From Homalodisca vitripennis (taxonomy: Eukaryota; Arthropoda; Insecta; Hemiptera; Cicadellidae): a DNA stretch of 64,000 nucleotides. Below are positions 60,441 through 64,000 of the stretch, in pieces (within the stretch, counting starts at the first letter, position 1; each line of letters opens with the position of its first letter). Under the pieces are notes generated by a model, which saw nothing but the letters and a program-made list of their open reading frames with translations, did not search any database and was not told the origin of the DNA. The stretch covers positions 147,337,501 through 147,401,500 of the forward strand of contig NC_060212.1 of NCBI RefSeq assembly GCF_021130785.1, given 5' to 3'. The position numbers were made by a program, and so were the translations under genes.

Positions 60441-61357
60441 TTCCCCCTTGGGGCGGCCTACTGCCATGCACTTAAGCCTTAAGGGCTTTTTGCGCACCCC
60501 GGAAACACACCATGAGGCCCACTAATCTACAAATTCAGCAGTTCAAGAAACCGCCGAAAACAACCTATCAAGTCCTCCTGGAAAAATTCACCACCCCTGT
60601 CCAAACTACCAAAGATGGCATACCGCTCTCTTGCTATTGCAGGGCAATCAAAGAGCAGATGCTCAGCAGTCTCCTCCTGCTCATTACACCTTCCACAGAG
60701 CGGATCCTCCTGAAGGATGCCGACTCTGTGAAGATGCTTCCTCAAGTGACCATGCCCCGTAATGAGTTCAATGACCTTAGAAGACATTGATCTGTTTAAT
60801 GAGAGAAGGTCCGAAGCCACCTTGGAGGAAGGTGACCGTAATACCATTCTACTCACTCTCAAACCCGGATGCAACCTCCACCTTCTCTCATGCTCCGCGC
60901 GAATCCATTTCGAGACAACCCTAGAGGATTCACTCCTTGGAACACCGCAGAACGGTTGAGGGCCCGTCATAATTGTCGCTGAGCCCTGGTTGGCCAGGGC
61001 ATCAGCTCTTTCGTTCCCAAGAATCCCATCATGACCAGGAACCCAACAAACTGTTACATTGTTGATTCTGGCAAGGGAGGAAACGGCCTCATAGCAATCC
61101 CAAACCAGTTTGGATTTGATCACGCAAGAATCCAGCGCCTGACTGTCCGTGAAAATATTAATCTTCTTGCTCCTATATTGCAGACGAAGATTCTCACGAG
61201 CACATTCCATAATAGCTGCGACCTCCGCTTGAAAGACTGTCGGATACGGACCTTAGGGACCACCAGCTACCTACATGGTCTCCCTCCCAGAATTCCAGCG
61301 CCTGTGCCGCTTTTTTTTTTTAGAGCCGTCTGTGAACCATTCGAGCTCCGCTGGTGG
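60441..61357 (-). mobile_element. 5'-truncated LINE inserted in duplication copy 2
   Basis: The empty site survives in copy 1 (TATTCTAAACCTTTACTTAA at 36121). In copy 2 TTCTGAACCTTTT (60428-60440) precedes and TTCTGAACTTTTA (61358-61370) follows the insert, a ~12-bp target duplication with one change. The insert is in minus orientation: 5' break inside the RNase H coding region at the high end, then 3' UTR and a run of A (TTTTTT on plus at 60437-60442) at the low end. GC content is clearly above the host DNA. Confidence 0.9.
60527..61357 (-). pseudogene. C-terminal part of a LINE ORF2: RNase H and Cys/His motif, 5'-truncated
   Basis: Starts inside RNase H with EWFTDGSK (first catalytic Asp, ~61.33 kb). 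An A run and one extra base disturb the frame before VFQAEVAAIMECARENL (catalytic Glu). From 61210 the frame is open for 227 codons: NIFTDSQALDSCVI (Asp), VCWVPGHDGILGNERADALA (last Asp), a linker, LITGHGHLRKHLHRVG, CGRCNEQEETAEHLLFDC (C-x2-C-x7-H-x4-C), end FLELLNL-stop. RNase H followed by this Cys/His motif is typical of the end of I, R1 and Jockey-related LINE ORF2. RNase H would remove RNA from the hybrid during copying. It is a different family from the 39.7-kb LINE, which lacks RNase H. The fragment is non-functional through truncation, though its last 227 codons are intact, so insertion is fairly recent. Confidence 0.9.
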
Positions 61358-63424
61358 TTCTGAACTTTTACTTTAATAATGAACAATTAATTGTAAATTT
61401 AACGTGAAGGGTAGTCGAATGTGGATTCTTTTGACTTTTCCCACACATTTAAATTAGCTGAAGGACCAAAAACTAAAGGACAGATAAACTCCAACAAGAT
61501 TCAAGACATTATTTCCTCCATAACTGCAAATTGAGGAAACATTCGAGCGCTGTGAGTCCTTGACTATATAAAATGGAATCACAAAACAATACAATAACTT
61601 CTAAATGTAGTTTTTTATAACATAAAATCTTTGAATCAACATTACCTCCGTATTCACTGCTGAGGTATACTATACCCATAAATTGTGATACGATTCCCAT
61701 ACTGAATAAGGGGAAATAGGAAGATATAGCGAAAAGATGTTGGATAACAGGTGCATATACTGTACTGTATCAGGTTTACAGATATTTATACATTCGAAAA
61801 CCGATACCAAGGGTGAGCAGCTAGGCAGCAAGCCCGCAAAGTAGGCATACAATTCATTTAAGGGACTTAAACAAATTTATATATTATGAATTTATATATT
61901 TGTATATTGGGACATTATGAAAAGTTCATGTTTTATGCTCGCGTATGTTTGTCCACCACACATTATATCTAAAACCATTTGACGTACCGTTAAAAATACT
62001 TCGAATATAGTTCCGTTGAATCGTAATAGTTCTATTGAAGGATAAAGCGCAACCAGGATTTAGTATTTTGTTGTTCTATCTCTTATTCTCTAAGTGGAAT
62101 ACAGTGATGAAAGTAAGGGCTTCTCGAGAGTAGTAGGCTTCTCAGACCAACCTATATATGTATATACCTGTAAATTTTGTCTCAAATATTACATTGGAAA
62201 AGCAATCATTTTTAAAAGTAAGAATAACTAATCGCTAGTTTGATACTGTTCACAGAAATTCTGAAAGATGATTATCTGCACATAAAATTCAACATAAGCA
62301 AAACAATTTGGAAAATTGCTACAATCTTAAAGAAATTTATCATTAGAACCAAACCCTGAACATATTTTATATGTAATAACTTTAAGGGATGTTGAAAACA
62401 TATAATTTTTAAATCTAGGTAGTTTTCATATAAGATGAAAAATTACTAAATATTCTTCATCGCAACTGATGGAATAGTTGATGATTACAACGTTCATGTT
62501 TTTTTCATTATTATCTATAGAGTTAAAGTTTCTTTTTCCATGGAAAATTTTGCGGATATTTCTGCTAATCTATATGAAAATCGCCTTTTCTATTTTACAG
62601 CTGACGTTTAATATAAGCCATAGTAATAGATAAATTAGGCTTTAGTTTTATGTTCAAATAGATCAGAGAATTCTAATGTAGAATCAGTGAGCTGTTTCAG
62701 TGTACTTTCGACCTATGTAACCCCCCCCCCTGCTTCTACGATGTTGTGTCTGTCTAGTCATCGCGTGGTCTGTCTGTCTAATTTTACCGATAGCGTCCCT
62801 TGGACTTTGAGTCACCACTTTTACCATCGGAATCTTTCTGAGCATGCCACACTCCGGTAGTGGTATCTCGGCAGAGGGTCGTCCTTTGTCTTCTCGTTTG
62901 TAATATTAGTTTCGCCTTGGAACTCGCCGCGTTACGAAGAAGCGATCTTATTTTCTCTACATCAAGGTTCGTGTGTATTGAGCGTTGTTGAAGTAGTGTC
63001 ACATTTTTGTCTCGTGTAAGATGAATTCACTCAAAATTTACATCCTACAGTTAGTTTTACTTAAGCGTTTGATATAACAAAAACATCAATATATTTCACA
63101 TTTATTCCTTATAAATACTAATGAAAGTTAACATCTTTGGCTACAGAACACGTTTCAACACTGTGCCACGAGTCATGTACCGACTTTAGGACAGCCTAAG
63201 TAGTAGTAAGCTGCGTCAACCACAGTGTTGAACTTAGTAGTTAGTTGTAAAAACGTGTGGGTAAATGGAATGGTTTTTAACAGTTAATTTCGTCATTTCT
63301 ATACTGACCACTTTGATTTCCATGAAAACGTGTCCAGAAGATGTAATTAAACATTCACCGCCGAATGAGATGTATATTTTTAGTTTTTGTATATATTTAA
63401 CTGCCATTCTTGTCTAAACAATGT

Positions 63425-63531
63425 TGTAAAGTGTTGGATGATAAGAAACTTTGTGGTGTTGCACGATCAAAGAGGTGCAAGTTGGAACCCTGAGATCCCA
63501 GCGGCTCGCATTTCATCTCCAACACTTTACA
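63425..63531. other. Stem-loop, second copy
   Basis: Same 13-bp perfect stem (63425-63437 with 63519-63531) as at 38144-38250. Kept through the segmental duplication. Confidence 0.5.
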
Positions 63532-64000
63532 GTTGTTGGAACCACATATCACCATGATACTGGTATTGTGCAACATGGTTTACTTTTAACGAACAATAAT
63601 GTAGTTTTGTGTTTACTTAATTGCTCACTTGATTCTTTGCCGCGGTTGGATGTAGAAGCATGCTGCCGATTTTCCTTGCGATTATTTATTAACTCGTATT
63701 AACTGCCTACCAAGGACAGAGATAGGAAGAGTGTCATTGTTTCATGGTATTATTTGAAAGCATTTATTATGAGTGTAAAAACTGTAAATTGCATTAAATC
63801 ATTCAAAAGAAAAAAAGCAAAGAGAACGTAAATAATTTACGTAATTTTTTGCAGTTCAAGCTTTAATCCTTAGTAAAGCTTTAAAAAAACTAAGAAAAAC
63901 TATGTAAGGCCATATGACTGTTATTGACGGTTGAACTGTTTAAAATCTATCTTAATTTCTATAGTAAACCCTTTTGTAATAATGTATAACTTCTGAGTAC

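Larger units (their letters stand above)
58334..64000 (+). repeat. Segmental duplication, copy 2 (runs past the window end)
   Basis: Direct repeat of 33994-38719, interrupted by the LINE insertion at 60441-61357. Local differences are a ~38-bp deletion near 59736, a 6-bp ATATAG duplication near 59553 and a 2-bp deletion near 63678 that breaks the frame seen at 38170 in copy 1. Copies lie 24.3 kb apart. Confidence 0.92.

Noticed and set aside
60512..61363. Plus-strand frames across the RNase H fragment
   Set aside because: Antisense shadows of the minus-strand ORF2 end, which has the RNase H catalytic residues and the Cys/His motif.

Overview
The window looks like an AT-rich, gene-poor and repeat-rich stretch of an arthropod (most likely insect) nuclear chromosome. 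The grounds are the repeat types: a Tc1/mariner-like element with long inverted repeats, several non-LTR retrotransposons of CR1/Jockey/I type, a piggyBac-like TTAA element, Helitron-like elements with a 'gcgtgcgaagccgcggg...CTAG' end, and Pol III tRNA-like units. Base use and repeat types would fit a hemipteran, but I cannot fix the species. I found no convincing host protein-coding gene; nearly every recognisable coding segment is a broken piece of a mobile element.

Layout. 1-2.7 kb: AT-rich, nothing recognised. 2.7-5.9 kb: left arm of a diverged 3.2-kb inverted repeat whose partner is 25.8-29.1 kb; both arms carry remnants of the helix-turn-helix end of a transposase. 7.6-8.3 kb: inverted, diverged copy of the repeat that is tandemly duplicated at 14.4-18.4 kb. 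9.1-9.93 kb: eight copies of a 103-bp satellite, followed by smaller direct and tandem repeats to 10.75 kb. 20.7-21.2 kb: 5'-truncated 3' end of a LINE. 23.0-24.4 kb: six copies of a ~252-bp unit, each with a tRNA-like gene, arranged three against three as a palindrome. 24.48-25.50 kb: piggyBac-like non-autonomous element.

29.47-32.02 kb: a ~2.55-kb Tc1/mariner-like transposon with ~500-bp terminal inverted repeats and a decayed transposase on the minus strand. 34.0-38.7 kb and 58.3-64.0 kb: a direct segmental duplication, still highly similar; the second copy is interrupted at 60.44-61.36 kb by a 5'-truncated LINE carrying RNase H and a Cys/His motif, with a target duplication and an intact empty site in the first copy. 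39.7-44.5 kb: a nearly full-length but frameshifted LINE on the minus strand (PHD-finger/coiled-coil ORF1, endonuclease and reverse transcriptase ORF2, GATTT-repeat tail). 47.3-48.1 kb: another old reverse-transcriptase remnant. 52.3-56.3 kb: three Helitron-like copies.

The elements do not form a pathway; the window is best read as a record of insertion, tandem and inverted duplication and decay. The features most worth following are the tRNA-like palindrome with an unusual anticodon loop, the long-TIR mariner, and the segmental duplication with a datable LINE insertion. All identifications rest on reading motifs by eye; no search was run.
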